Part shown: positions 42,901 through 50,675 of the stretch, piece by piece
Layout of the letters: every line of letters starts with the position of its first letter
How positions within the stretch are numbered: the first letter of the stretch is position 1
Assembly (NCBI RefSeq): GCF_007992495.1
Contig: NZ_BKAJ01000031.1
Coordinates: forward strand, 124,001 to 188,000
DNA from: Reyranella soli
GTDB lineage: Bacteria; Pseudomonadota; Alphaproteobacteria; Reyranellales; Reyranellaceae
Direction: 5' to 3'
Length of the DNA stretch: 64,000 bases
The notes under the pieces: generated by a model
Database searches by the model: none
What the model saw: the letters and a program-made list of their open reading frames with translations, nothing else
What the model was told of the DNA's origin: nothing
Program-made: the position numbers and the translations under genes

Positions 42901-45008
42901 GGGCTCACCCGGTCGCCCAGGCCTTCACGGTCAACCTCGTGGACCAGAACGACAACGCGCCGGTGTGGCTCACGTCTTCGACGCAGGCGGTGGCCGAGAA
43001 CACGACGCTGGTCACGGCGCTGTCGGCGACCGACGCCGATTCCACGGCGGCGAACAATGCGGTGGCGTTCTCGATCACTGGCGGAGCCGACAAGGACCTG
43101 TTCGACATCGTGGGTGGCAACCTCGTATTCAAGTCGGCGCCGGACTACGACGCCGGCCAGACGAGCTTTGCGGTCGAGGTGACGGCGAGCGACGGGGCAA
43201 ATCCGATCGCCCAGGCCTTCACGGTCAACCTGCTGGACCAGAACGAGGCCCCGGTATGGACGACGCCCGCGACACAGACGGTGGCGGAGAACACGACGCT
43301 GGTCACGGCGCTGGCGGCGGTCGACGACGACGCGAATGATACGGTGTCGTACTCGATCACCGGCGGGGCGGACAGGGACCTGTTCGACATCGTCGGCGGC
43401 AACCTGGTGTTCAAGTCGGCGCCGGACTACGAGGCCGGCCAGACGAGCTTCGCGGTCGAGGTGACGGCGAGCGACGGAACACACCCGGTCGCACAAGCCT
43501 TCACGGTCAACGTGTCGGACGTTTTTGAATACCCGAAGCTGCCGGACATCACTTGGCATCCGTCGTTGAGCTGGGACCCGCTCCCTCTGACTTTCAATGC
43601 GAGCGTTACGGCCTTCGGGCCGCCGGGCGGCATTCTGGAGGTTGCGACCCTCACCGCCTTCAGTCCCGACCATATTGGAAGTGAATATCTGTTCGCGATC
43701 GCGGAGGGTTATGAATATTTCGGTGCCACCCAGGAAGGCTCCGTGGCGATCGGCAGGATCATTACCCCGTTTAATCCGGGTGACCCGATAAGGTCTTCAC
43801 TCCCTCTGGTAGAAAACACGACCTATACCCTGAGATTTTTCGCCTTCAATGAGGTTTCCGGTATTGATGAGACGTTCCACGTCATAGCCGGTAGCAACAG
43901 CGTGAACGATACTCTGGTCGGTTATAGTAAAGACGACGACATGTACGCCGTCACGGGACGCGGCAGTGGAGACGACGTGCTCTACGCCTCTGGCGGGGAC
44001 GACACCCTCTTTGGCCTCAGCGGCGACGATTCCCTGTTTGGCCAAAGTGGCACGGATACGCTCAACGGCGGAGCCGGCGATGACCTCCTGGCCGGTGGGG
44101 CAGGAGGAGATACGTACAATTTTGCCGCAAGCGGTGACGGCGCCGATACGATCGTCGATACGGGCAATAGCACCGGAGATCAGATTCATCTCACCGGCGT
44201 GGGTCCACAAACCTACACCGCGCTTGGCTTCGAACGGGTGGACGACGACCTCGTCATTACTTACGGAACCGGGGCGACGCCCGGTACAATAACGGTCACG
44301 GACCACTACGCGAATTCGGGCCGGAGTGTCGAAACGATCACGTTCGACCAGGGCGGGACGTTCCTGGGGTACCAACTCGGTACGGCAGCCTATGTCCTCA
44401 GTACCGACACGAGTTCGCCGCTTCTAGGCGACGTTCCCATTGTCGCTCAGGACATGCTCGCCTCGGCGAGCACCTCGGGGGACACGCTGCAGGGAGCGTC
44501 AGGCAACGACCTGCTGTTCGGCAATGGCGGAGATGACACCCTGCAGGGCGGCCCGGGGAACGATCTCCTTGTGGGCGGCGACGGAGACGACAGGCTGACG
44601 GGTGGGGCAAACGGCGATATCCTGTGCGGCGGCGCCGGAAACGACACGTTTGCATTCCCGGCGCTGATTCAATCGTTGCCGGGCGCGACCGGCGGCAACA
44701 ACAACTTCGACGTGATCGTCGACTTCGTGCACGGTCAGGATCGGATCGATTTCACGAACCTTGCCGGCATCGACGCGAGCGGCGGCGTTATCTCCTCCTT
44801 CCAGGGCAACATCACGAGCGGCGGCAACCTGACGCTGAACGCGCACAGCGTCGCCTATGTCGAAACCGGCGGGAACACGGTCGTGCTGGTCAACACATCG
44901 GCCAACGCGGAAACTGTAACCACCTCGAACTTCGGTTCGGCGAGCATGGAGATCGTCCTGGCCGGCGTTAACCTCGGGTTGACCTATACTGACTTCCTTC
45001 ACATCTGA
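39927..45008 (+). CDS. RTX-type adhesin with cadherin-like repeats
   Basis: A 1693-residue surface or secreted protein. An N-terminal beta domain (about 1-200) is followed by VCBS/Big-like and one diverged cadherin-like unit (about 200-420). Eight nearly identical cadherin-like repeats of about 98 residues occupy residues 421-1197, each opening with DQNDNAPVW (calcium-binding) and holding the ITGGADKDLFDIVGGNLVF core. A spacer domain then leads to two blocks of nonapeptide RTX repeats (about 1345-1392 and 1518-1573; GGAGDDLLAGG type) and a C-terminal secretion region. It has no Sec signal, so type I export is expected, but no T1SS genes lie in the window. Probable role: calcium-dependent adhesion or biofilm. 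Confidence 0.92.
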   Translation: MSSMTFIVNDAATGTTNPKVQVTITENGDGTLKFDVVQLDTAGAYLGDLRGFFFDVANEALIGKLQVRSPSAPVSNLLLGNDSVTDVGGGANMNGLTNATDSKTSKTAGAEANGYDVGFQIGSEGVGKDDIRELHFTLATSHGCGLTLDDFVNVDFGVRLTSVGQDLDGNGTIDTARSGGAKIAERAFNGAFDPVKAANDSAGSIDEDSTAAGNVLTNDTGCGGLKTLTSVTYQGTIYQFSAADPVVIALKDATGTPIGATLTIGSNGAYTVDALNADALGAGQKVAFDVLYEVRQTALESDGSVAGWATSSAHLTGKIVGLADGLSAVTDIDGTVNAVDENAGVGTAVGVTAHATGGSGSVSYAITGGSGMGLFAIGSNGVVTTAAAIDRETSGPAKTIEVTATSSGSSSVQTFTIAINDQNDNAPVWTTPATHTVAENTTLVSALSATDADATAANSTMAFSITGGADKALFDIVGGNLVFKAAPDYEAGKTSFAVEVTASDGAHPVVRAFTVNLVDQNDNAPVWTTPATQTVAENTTLVTALAAVDGDATAANNAVAFSITGGADKDLFDIVGGNLVFKSAPDYEAGQTNFAVEVTASDGAHPVARAFTVNLVDQNDNAPVWTTQATQAVAENTTLVTALAATDADATAANSTVAFSITGGADKDLFDIVGGNLVFKSAPDYEAGQTNFAVEVTATDGAHPVARAFTVNLVDQNDNAPVWTTLATQTVAENTTLVTALAATDADATAANSTVAFSITGGADKDLFDIVGGNLVFKSAADYEAGQTSFAVEVTASDGANPVAQAFTVNLVDQNDNAPVWTTQATQTVAENATLVTALSATDADATVANSTVAFSITGGADKDLFDIVGGNLVFKSAPDYEAGQTSFAVEVTASDGTHPVAQAFTVNLADQNDNAPAWTTPATQTVAENVTLVTALSAPDADANDTVTYSITGGADMALFDIVGGNLVFKSAPDYEAGQTSFAVEVTASDGAHPVAQAFTVNLVDQNDNAPVWLTSSTQAVAENTTLVTALSATDADSTAANNAVAFSITGGADKDLFDIVGGNLVFKSAPDYDAGQTSFAVEVTASDGANPIAQAFTVNLLDQNEAPVWTTPATQTVAENTTLVTALAAVDDDANDTVSYSITGGADRDLFDIVGGNLVFKSAPDYEAGQTSFAVEVTASDGTHPVAQAFTVNVSDVFEYPKLPDITWHPSLSWDPLPLTFNASVTAFGPPGGILEVATLTAFSPDHIGSEYLFAIAEGYEYFGATQEGSVAIGRIITPFNPGDPIRSSLPLVENTTYTLRFFAFNEVSGIDETFHVIAGSNSVNDTLVGYSKDDDMYAVTGRGSGDDVLYASGGDDTLFGLSGDDSLFGQSGTDTLNGGAGDDLLAGGAGGDTYNFAASGDGADTIVDTGNSTGDQIHLTGVGPQTYTALGFERVDDDLVITYGTGATPGTITVTDHYANSGRSVETITFDQGGTFLGYQLGTAAYVLSTDTSSPLLGDVPIVAQDMLASASTSGDTLQGASGNDLLFGNGGDDTLQGGPGNDLLVGGDGDDRLTGGANGDILCGGAGNDTFAFPALIQSLPGATGGNNNFDVIVDFVHGQDRIDFTNLAGIDASGGVISSFQGNITSGGNLTLNAHSVAYVETGGNTVVLVNTSANAETVTTSNFGSASMEIVLAGVNLGLTYTDFLHI
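41187..43517 (+). repeat. tandem array of eight cadherin-repeat coding units
   Basis: Units begin at 41187, 41481, 41775, 42069, 42363, 42657, 42942 and 43236. Spacing is 294 bases except for the sixth (285) and the eighth (282). The shorter units carry DANDTV in place of the longer DATAANSTV loop, and the eighth also has a one-codon-shorter start. Near-identity at DNA level points to recent expansion or gene conversion. Confidence 0.95.
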
Positions 45009-46044
45009 GTGCGCCAGCGATGAACGTGGCGGTGTGTGAGTAAATCGGTCTTTGGTCGTGCCGGGCGCACTGGGGGCTTACCAGTAGCTCGGTGCCTTGT
45101 AGTACCTGTCGACCTGGCGGCCGTAGTCCGCCCTCAGCGGGAACGATGGTGGTGCTGTAGATGCCGGCCAGTCCCGGCGGCAGCGTCTCCGGCGGCACGA
45201 CGGGCGCCTGCACCAGCTTCACGCCGCGCGGCGACCAGATGCTGGAGCCGCCGTTGTAGTAGAGCTTGCCGCCCGTGATCGGATTGGTCTCGATACCGGA
45301 GCGCGTCGCGCCCACCACCCAGACGCCGTTCTGGGCGCTCATGTACTGCACGTTGGCGACTGTCGAATGGTTGCCCGTCGCCTCGCCCGGCGGCGTTCCC
45401 GGCATCACGCGATCCGACACCGAGTGCCAGCCGATGATCTGCGCGCCGCGCAGGGCCGCCAGCCTTGCATACTGCCAGTAGGTGTCGTCGTAGCAGATCA
45501 GGAGCCCGATGCGGCCGAGCGGCGTGTCGAACACCTCGACGCCGGTCGTGCCCGGCGCGAACACCTTCTGGTCCTGCGGGTTGAGGCCGTTCTTGCGGTA
45601 TTTGCCGATGATGCCGCGCGGCCCCATCAGGACGGCGGTGTTGTAGGCGAGCCCGGTCGCCGCGTCGCGCTCGGCGATGCCGACGCTCACATGCAGGCCG
45701 GTGCGCGCGAGGATCGGCAGCAGCGCCGCGGTCGTGCGGCCGGGGATCGTGTCGAGGAAGGGCGCGATCTGCCGCGGCCCGCTGAACAGGTAGCCGCTCA
45801 CCGACGTCTCGGGGAACACCGCGTAGTCGACGTTGTCCTGGCTCACCTTCTCGACGGCCTGCGCCAGGCGCGCGATGTTGCCGTCGAGGTCGCCCCACGC
45901 CGGCACGAAGCCGACCGCCGCCACCTTGACCGGTCCCTGCGCGCGCGACGGCTGGGCGGCCGACACGGTGGGCCACGATGTCATCGCGGCCAGCGCGGCG
46001 GCGAGGGCCACGGCAAGGGCGATGGCCGACGATCTCCAGCTCAT
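44968..46044 (-). CDS. secreted nitrilase-superfamily amidohydrolase with rebuilt C-terminus
   Basis: Encodes 358 residues from ATG at 46044 (GGGGAG upstream). A signal or anchor sequence (residues about 8-30) precedes a carbon-nitrogen hydrolase domain. The Glu-Lys-Cys triad is Glu79 (FPETS), Lys151 (YRKNGL) and Cys184 (ICYDDTYW). After about residue 305 the frame crosses a copied PRC-barrel gene tail in the wrong frame and runs into antisense of the adhesin 3' end, so the last 50 residues are not native. The stop lies 41 bases inside the convergent adhesin gene. The core may still fold; activity is uncertain. Confidence 0.82.
   Translation of the reverse strand: MSWRSSAIALAVALAAALAAMTSWPTVSAAQPSRAQGPVKVAAVGFVPAWGDLDGNIARLAQAVEKVSQDNVDYAVFPETSVSGYLFSGPRQIAPFLDTIPGRTTAALLPILARTGLHVSVGIAERDAATGLAYNTAVLMGPRGIIGKYRKNGLNPQDQKVFAPGTTGVEVFDTPLGRIGLLICYDDTYWQYARLAALRGAQIIGWHSVSDRVMPGTPPGEATGNHSTVANVQYMSAQNGVWVVGATRSGIETNPITGGKLYYNGGSSIWSPRGVKLVQAPVVPPETLPPGLAGIYSTTIVPAEGGLRPPGRQVLQGTELLVSPQCARHDQRPIYSHTATFIAGALRCEGSQYRSTRG
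45078..45131 (-). pseudogene. 3'-end copy of the PRC-barrel gene
   Basis: Read in its own frame this encodes ADYGRQVDRYYKAPSYW and a stop, matching the last codons of the PRC-barrel gene at 34110 (DYGRRVDKYYNAPSYW). It is embedded out of frame in the 3' end of the nitrilase gene, marking a recombination junction near 45131. Confidence 0.85.
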
Positions 46045-46279
46045 GAGCGACTCCCCGCAATGTTCGCGCAGCATGCAGGCTATAGCATCGCCAACGCGCC
46101 CTGCGCACGCGCGACACCACCGTGCATCGGTTTCATGAGCCTTGTTCGCTCAGCCAGGCACCCGTCTTGAGCAGGGAGCGGTGCAATGTCGACTGCACCC
46201 TCCCACACCCCAACAGCCCTGCAGCGCGGCCTCACCGAGCGGCTCGAGGGCACGATCCAGCGGCTCCGGCTCTCGATGC

Positions 46280-46624
46280 TCAGATGCCGTCATCCCGATA
46301 ACGCGTCCACCAACTGGTGATGTATGTGGGATCGTGCCTGGTGGCCTCTCGGAGACACAGCACCGGGTTCTGGACCTTGCCGTCGAATTCGACGGCCTTG
46401 TCGAACCACTCGATCTCCACCAGCGCCTTCGTTTTCGACGCCGCGACCACCAGGACCGCCAGCTCCGCCGCCAAGCCCGAGACGTCGGTGCCTGGCGTCG
46501 TGTAGCCAAGCGTCTCGTCCGATATCGCCTCCGCTAGGTAGGCGAGGAATTCGTTGTCCAGGACCTGCAGGCCATTGCCCTTGAGCATGTCGAGCACGGC
46601 ATGTATCGCCTCGTGGACGACCGA
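46280..46624 (-). pseudogene. C-terminal half of a LysM/HEATH-family gene
   Basis: About 114 codons match the second half of the intact gene at 32528-33478: SVVHEAIHAVLDM (HEAIH in place of HEATH), then KGNGLQVLDNEFLAYLAEAI and the ending ITSWW, RYRDDGI. The N-terminal LysM-like half is absent; the frame upstream of 46624 is unrelated. With the scrap at 39455 it brackets the adhesin/nitrilase segment. Confidence 0.85.
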
Positions 46625-46853
46625 CCCGCGGTTTTGGCATTCTCCTGCGCCCGGTCGACTATTGCATGCACTGCTGCGCGCCCGCGTGCCGCGCCCTGGA
46701 GGCCGCGGGAGAGGTCGAATTGTAGTCAAAACCTTTGAGGTGCTGGCACTCGTCCCCTGCGGCCTGGACGCTCGACGCCAACAGAATTCTTTGGAGTGGC
46801 GAACTTCTACTTTTGGTTGCCTAATCGCCATTGCAGACACACACTCGTCAGCC

Positions 46854-48350
46854 ATGATTCACTTTTACGTTTATCGCAAGCCGCATAGACCCAGGCCAAC
46901 CAAGCCGAAGTTTCCTGCGGTCTTTCTGTTCGACGACAATTGGGATGACTTTGGCTACAAAACTTTGTTCGTCGCTAGTTATCAGCACGATGCCGGATCT
47001 GAAGAAGTCGATCTTGGAGAAGTAAAGATCCTAAAGACTTCGAAAAGCGGCTCTGAATATCACACGGTTTTGGCCAGCCATTTTACAAGTTTGCCCGCGA
47101 ACTATTGCTCGCTAGGCCAGTCGGTGCGGTATTATCGACACCTGCGCGATAAGCTTGGCAGAAGTCGTCGCCTAGAATACTTGAGGGGCTTGAGAGATAT
47201 CGTTTCGCGGCCACGCCGTCGTGCTGAGTTTGTGGGTGCGCCAGGCTTTGATACGTCACTTCTGAGGAATGGCAGTGCGCGCGACGCATTACGGCGCGGT
47301 GGCTATTACATTGGGATGCCAACCGAAGAATTGGCGCCCCCTTCTTTCACGTTCGAAGTAGCACTTTCCGGCGCAACGCTTCCGCATAGTTTGGAAGTCG
47401 ACTTTGCTCCTCACGCGTCATTGCCGCATAGGATAAATCTCTTGATCGGCCGCAATGGAACAGGGAAGACACAACTCCTTGCTCATTTGGCCCAAGCATT
47501 GACTGGTGTGGACGACCAAAGTGACGATGACGTCGAGCCGAAAGGAACTTCCGAACTTGTTGGCGCTACGCCAGATTTCGCTCGCATTATCGCGATTTCC
47601 TACAGCGCCTTTGATCAATTCCCAATTCCAAGAAACCTTCCTAAGCGCGGCCGCAAATCACTCTTCGACTATAAATACTGTGGATTGAGAAACGCATCGG
47701 GGAAGATTGATATTGCTGAACTGAAAACGATGCTCGACGCCGCAATGGACGCTATCGAGGCAGAAGAGCGATTGGATATCTTTCGAAGGCACGCGGTAAG
47801 TCTTCTGGGCACACCCACAGGCGATGACTTCGCGAGTGACAAGAGCTATCGAGACAAACTGTTTGGCCGACTCAGCGCCGGGCAACGCTTCATCATTGCG
47901 GTAACGGCAGATGTAGTCGGATTTATCGAAGAACGATCACTTCTTCTCTTTGATGAGCCAGAAACACATTTGCACCCAGGTCTACTGAGTACTCTTGTGG
48001 CCATACTCGGAGAAATACTTCACGAGTTTGCGTCGTTTTCGATAATTGCGACCCATTCGCCAATTCTTGTTCAGCAGGTTCCTCACCGATACGTCCGCAT
48101 TCTCAGAAGACGCGGAGGGCAGACGACGATTCGACAGCCGCCGATCGAGACATTTGGCGAGGATCTCGGTGAGCTAACACGCAAGATCTTGGATCTTGCT
48201 GAGCCCGAGCGGGACTTTCATGTAGTCCTTGATCGCCTCTTCGGTGACGGGAACTCTGCTGCAGAAATCGAAGCTATGTTCGAAAAGGGGTTGCCGCTTC
48301 CAGCTCAGATTTACCTGGAATCGCTTTCTTCCGAGGAAGAGGAAGAGTAG
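46854..48350 (+). CDS. ptuA: Septu-like (PtuA-type) AAA/ABC ATPase of a defence system
   Basis: A 498-residue protein from ATG at 46854. Walker A is GRNGTGKT (199-206), the ABC-like signature LSAGQ is at 340-344, Walker B LLLFDEPE at 363-370, and the H-loop ATHSPI near 399. This is the SMC/OLD-type ATPase layout of PtuA. The first about 160 residues form an extra domain (FDDNWDDFGYKTLFVASY, VDLGEVKI) whose role I cannot name. It is followed two bases later by an HNH nuclease gene. Base composition is clearly lower in GC than the surroundings, indicating transfer. Function as anti-phage ATPase is inferred from gene pairing. Confidence 0.78.
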   Translation: MIHFYVYRKPHRPRPTKPKFPAVFLFDDNWDDFGYKTLFVASYQHDAGSEEVDLGEVKILKTSKSGSEYHTVLASHFTSLPANYCSLGQSVRYYRHLRDKLGRSRRLEYLRGLRDIVSRPRRRAEFVGAPGFDTSLLRNGSARDALRRGGYYIGMPTEELAPPSFTFEVALSGATLPHSLEVDFAPHASLPHRINLLIGRNGTGKTQLLAHLAQALTGVDDQSDDDVEPKGTSELVGATPDFARIIAISYSAFDQFPIPRNLPKRGRKSLFDYKYCGLRNASGKIDIAELKTMLDAAMDAIEAEERLDIFRRHAVSLLGTPTGDDFASDKSYRDKLFGRLSAGQRFIIAVTADVVGFIEERSLLLFDEPETHLHPGLLSTLVAILGEILHEFASFSIIATHSPILVQQVPHRYVRILRRRGGQTTIRQPPIETFGEDLGELTRKILDLAEPERDFHVVLDRLFGDGNSAAEIEAMFEKGLPLPAQIYLESLSSEEEEE

Positions 48351-48352
48351 TT

Positions 48353-49192
48353 GTGCGGCACATTCCCCCTATCGACCTTGCTCAACTGCCATCTCTCACC
48401 GACATCAGAGACAGTCTGAAGCCCGATGCAAAAGCAGTCGTGAAGGCTGTGGGTGCAAGGCTGTCTGCTGCCTATATTAAGTTCAATGCCCAGATTCCAA
48501 ATGGACTTCATACGATTAGGCCGCGAATGCTGCCCTCCGAGGTGCGGCCGACGCTCGAAGCGATATTTCGACGCCGATTGGGGAAGTTTCGCGCAACTTG
48601 GGAAGCCCTCATCGAACACTTTGACGGGGCAGGGGAAAGTACCTGCCCTTACTGTAACTTGGGCGAGAACTGGGAATACGATCATTTCTTGCCAAAAAGC
48701 ATTTTCCCGGAATTTACCCTCTATCCGCCAAACCTGATTCCAATCTGCAAATCTTGCAACGGCAAAAAATTGGCCCGTTATCGCGAGAATGGTGAACGTC
48801 TCTTCTTGTATGTGCCGTTTGAATTGGATGGAGCCTCTGATCTACTGTCAATTTCGGTAGCTTACGTACCGAAACTTCGAGTTTCTTATGCACTGACGAA
48901 TTCTGGAGCGGTTTCGAGCGAGACCTTCGCAGTGCTGAACCGACACTTCGATGCGCTTAACTTAGAGCGGCGCTATGCAAGGCAAGCATCATCGTTGATA
49001 GCCCGACTCCGAAGGCAGTTCAGAAGCAAAAATAGTCTGGCGCTAGGACGTCGACGCTTACGGAAAAGGCTAACGCAGATGGCGATTGATAGCGAGCTAA
49101 GATGCCCGCCAAACCATTGGGAAGTTGTCCTATTGTCTCATCTAGCCGCGACTAACGACTTCGTCGATCATGTCTACGAAAGTATTGCGTGA
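48353..49192 (+). CDS. ptuB: Septu-like (PtuB-type) HNH endonuclease
   Basis: A 279-residue protein starting with GTG at 48353, two bases after the ATPase stop. The HNH/zinc core is complete: Cys98-P-Y-Cys101, Asp110-His111 in YDHFLPKS, Asn127 in PNLIPIC, then Cys132 and Cys135-Asn136 in ICKSCNGKK. The DHFLPKS and CNGKK wording is typical of PtuB and related effector nucleases. In Septu the nuclease acts with the ATPase to degrade DNA on infection; here that is inferred. GC content is low like its partner. Confidence 0.82.
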   Translation: MRHIPPIDLAQLPSLTDIRDSLKPDAKAVVKAVGARLSAAYIKFNAQIPNGLHTIRPRMLPSEVRPTLEAIFRRRLGKFRATWEALIEHFDGAGESTCPYCNLGENWEYDHFLPKSIFPEFTLYPPNLIPICKSCNGKKLARYRENGERLFLYVPFELDGASDLLSISVAYVPKLRVSYALTNSGAVSSETFAVLNRHFDALNLERRYARQASSLIARLRRQFRSKNSLALGRRRLRKRLTQMAIDSELRCPPNHWEVVLLSHLAATNDFVDHVYESIA

Positions 49193-49207
49193 CCTGGAGG
49201 CCGAGTA

Positions 49208-49607
49208 GCCGGGCTCAAGGTTGAGATCGATACGCTGGACTAGGGGAACGGTCCCGCAGCGAAGCAACTACAAGGGCCCACTCTGCAAGTGCGACTGGAA
49301 CTTGGCCGTCGCTGTCGCCACAGCGCTGGATGCCTGGACGTCGTTCATCAATCCCTACCTCGCCATCCCGCACCCCAACGATGCCCAGGGGGGCTCCCCT
49401 GCTCCACGGCTGGTGGGAGAGCACCGACAAACAGGAACGCGCGAGGCTCGCCGACCAGATCAAGTCCCCGGCGTATCAGGTCGTACCATCCTTCAACGAC
49501 GGACAGTGGAATTACGCGGCGGTACGAACGAGCCACAGGGCTGGCGGAGACGACGACCGTGCCGATGTTCCGGGAGGTACAAAGAATGGGCAATCATTTC
49601 TGATAGT
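49208..49607 (+). pseudogene. decayed C-terminal part of a family-5 binding-protein gene
   Basis: Fragments in three frames align in order with the last 130 residues of the intact protein at 2271-3851: AGLKVEIDTLD, then NLAVAVATALDAWTSFINPYL, then WWESTDKQERARLADQI and AYQVVPSFNDGQW, then TTTVPMFREV. Several frameshifts and a stop after TLD make it non-functional. It fills most of the 484-base gap between the HNH nuclease and the beta-family gene. Confidence 0.85.
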
Positions 49608-49676
49608 GACTAGTACGCCAAGGTATTGCACAACCCACGGTTTTGCCTCAATAATGCTTTTCGTGGGGAGGAATAG

Positions 49677-50675
49677 ATGGTCTACCGCTATGTTCCAGTC
49701 CTTCGAACTAAAGCTGGCGAGGCAGCGGCACTTTCAAACTTGCCGATGCAATCAAAGAATCGGTTGCTACCGATAGTTCAGATTACCGCAAAGCCCCCGG
49801 TTACCTTCGTAAATGACCTCGCCCAAGGATGGGCGCAGCACCCGCTCGCCCTTGATGGGTTGCACAACTTTGGTGTCACGAATTCGCCGAACGACTTTAG
49901 GACGATGTTCAGAGACTTAGGCAATGCCTCAGTTGGCATCATTCCATCGGTGGAGTGTGCGACCATTCCCGCCTATGTCTCCGTCGTTAAGACGCTCGTC
50001 GGCCGCTATACGCCTGGACTTGTAGTTCAGGCCACGATCGCACAGGTGCCCACCGTCGCGACCTGGGTTGCTTCTGAAGGCTGGCAAGTTTCAGACGTGG
50101 ATTTGGTGATTAATGTAGGTCATGTAGGTGCCTACGACACGGCAAGTTTCGCGAACTATGTCGTGCATGCGCTGGCGCAGTTGCAAGCCGGCTGGCGATC
50201 TACCACTCTTGTCGCCGCGGCGGCTCCCAAAGACTACGGCGCATTTCCTACAGGCCGGTCAGTGGTCAAACGACTTGATTGGTTGCTTTGGAAACAAGTG
50301 TATGCGCAGTTGCCATATAGATTGGACTACGGAGATTACGGCATATCCCACCCCGATCTGACGGAAGTGCCCGGTGTCGCTATGGCCAGGGCGAGCGTGA
50401 GCGTACGCTATACGGTTGACGATGACTGGATTGTCTTAAAGGGACATCCTACGACCGGCCCCAACGCAAGGCCGATGAACCAACAGTATCCCGCTCACGC
50501 AAGGACTTTGACTAGGGATCCTCAATTTGGTGGCGTGCCTGGCTGTTGGGGGGACCAGCGCATTCAGCAGATCGCGGCATTACCATCCGGTTCCTCGGGA
50601 ACTGGCAGCCGGGCCACATGGGTCAGTATTGGAGCCAGCCGACATCTTTCATTGGTTGCAAATCGGCTTCCCTAG
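49677..50675 (+). CDS. beta-family protein (phage-associated Beta protein type)
   Basis: A 332-residue protein with an excellent GGGGAGGA Shine-Dalgarno. The opening YVPVLRTKAGEAAALSNL, LLPIVQIT and the later GDYGISHPD region fit the Beta protein family (PF14350-type) found in phages and mobile islands. Its biochemical role is not established. It is convergent with an sce7726-family gene, overlapping it by 27 bases, a gene partnership seen elsewhere for this family. Codon use is less GC-rich than the core genome. Confidence 0.7.
   Translation: MVYRYVPVLRTKAGEAAALSNLPMQSKNRLLPIVQITAKPPVTFVNDLAQGWAQHPLALDGLHNFGVTNSPNDFRTMFRDLGNASVGIIPSVECATIPAYVSVVKTLVGRYTPGLVVQATIAQVPTVATWVASEGWQVSDVDLVINVGHVGAYDTASFANYVVHALAQLQAGWRSTTLVAAAAPKDYGAFPTGRSVVKRLDWLLWKQVYAQLPYRLDYGDYGISHPDLTEVPGVAMARASVSVRYTVDDDWIVLKGHPTTGPNARPMNQQYPAHARTLTRDPQFGGVPGCWGDQRIQQIAALPSGSSGTGSRATWVSIGASRHLSLVANRLP

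Noticed and set aside
41187..43517. Regularly spaced repeats as a CRISPR array
   Set aside because: The units are about 294 bases, lie inside an open frame and encode cadherin-like domains.
39702..43673. Very long minus-strand open frames across the adhesin gene, rich in repeated Arg/Val/His
   Set aside because: They mirror the repeated, high-GC sense gene and contain the same repeats in antisense; no start signals or families.
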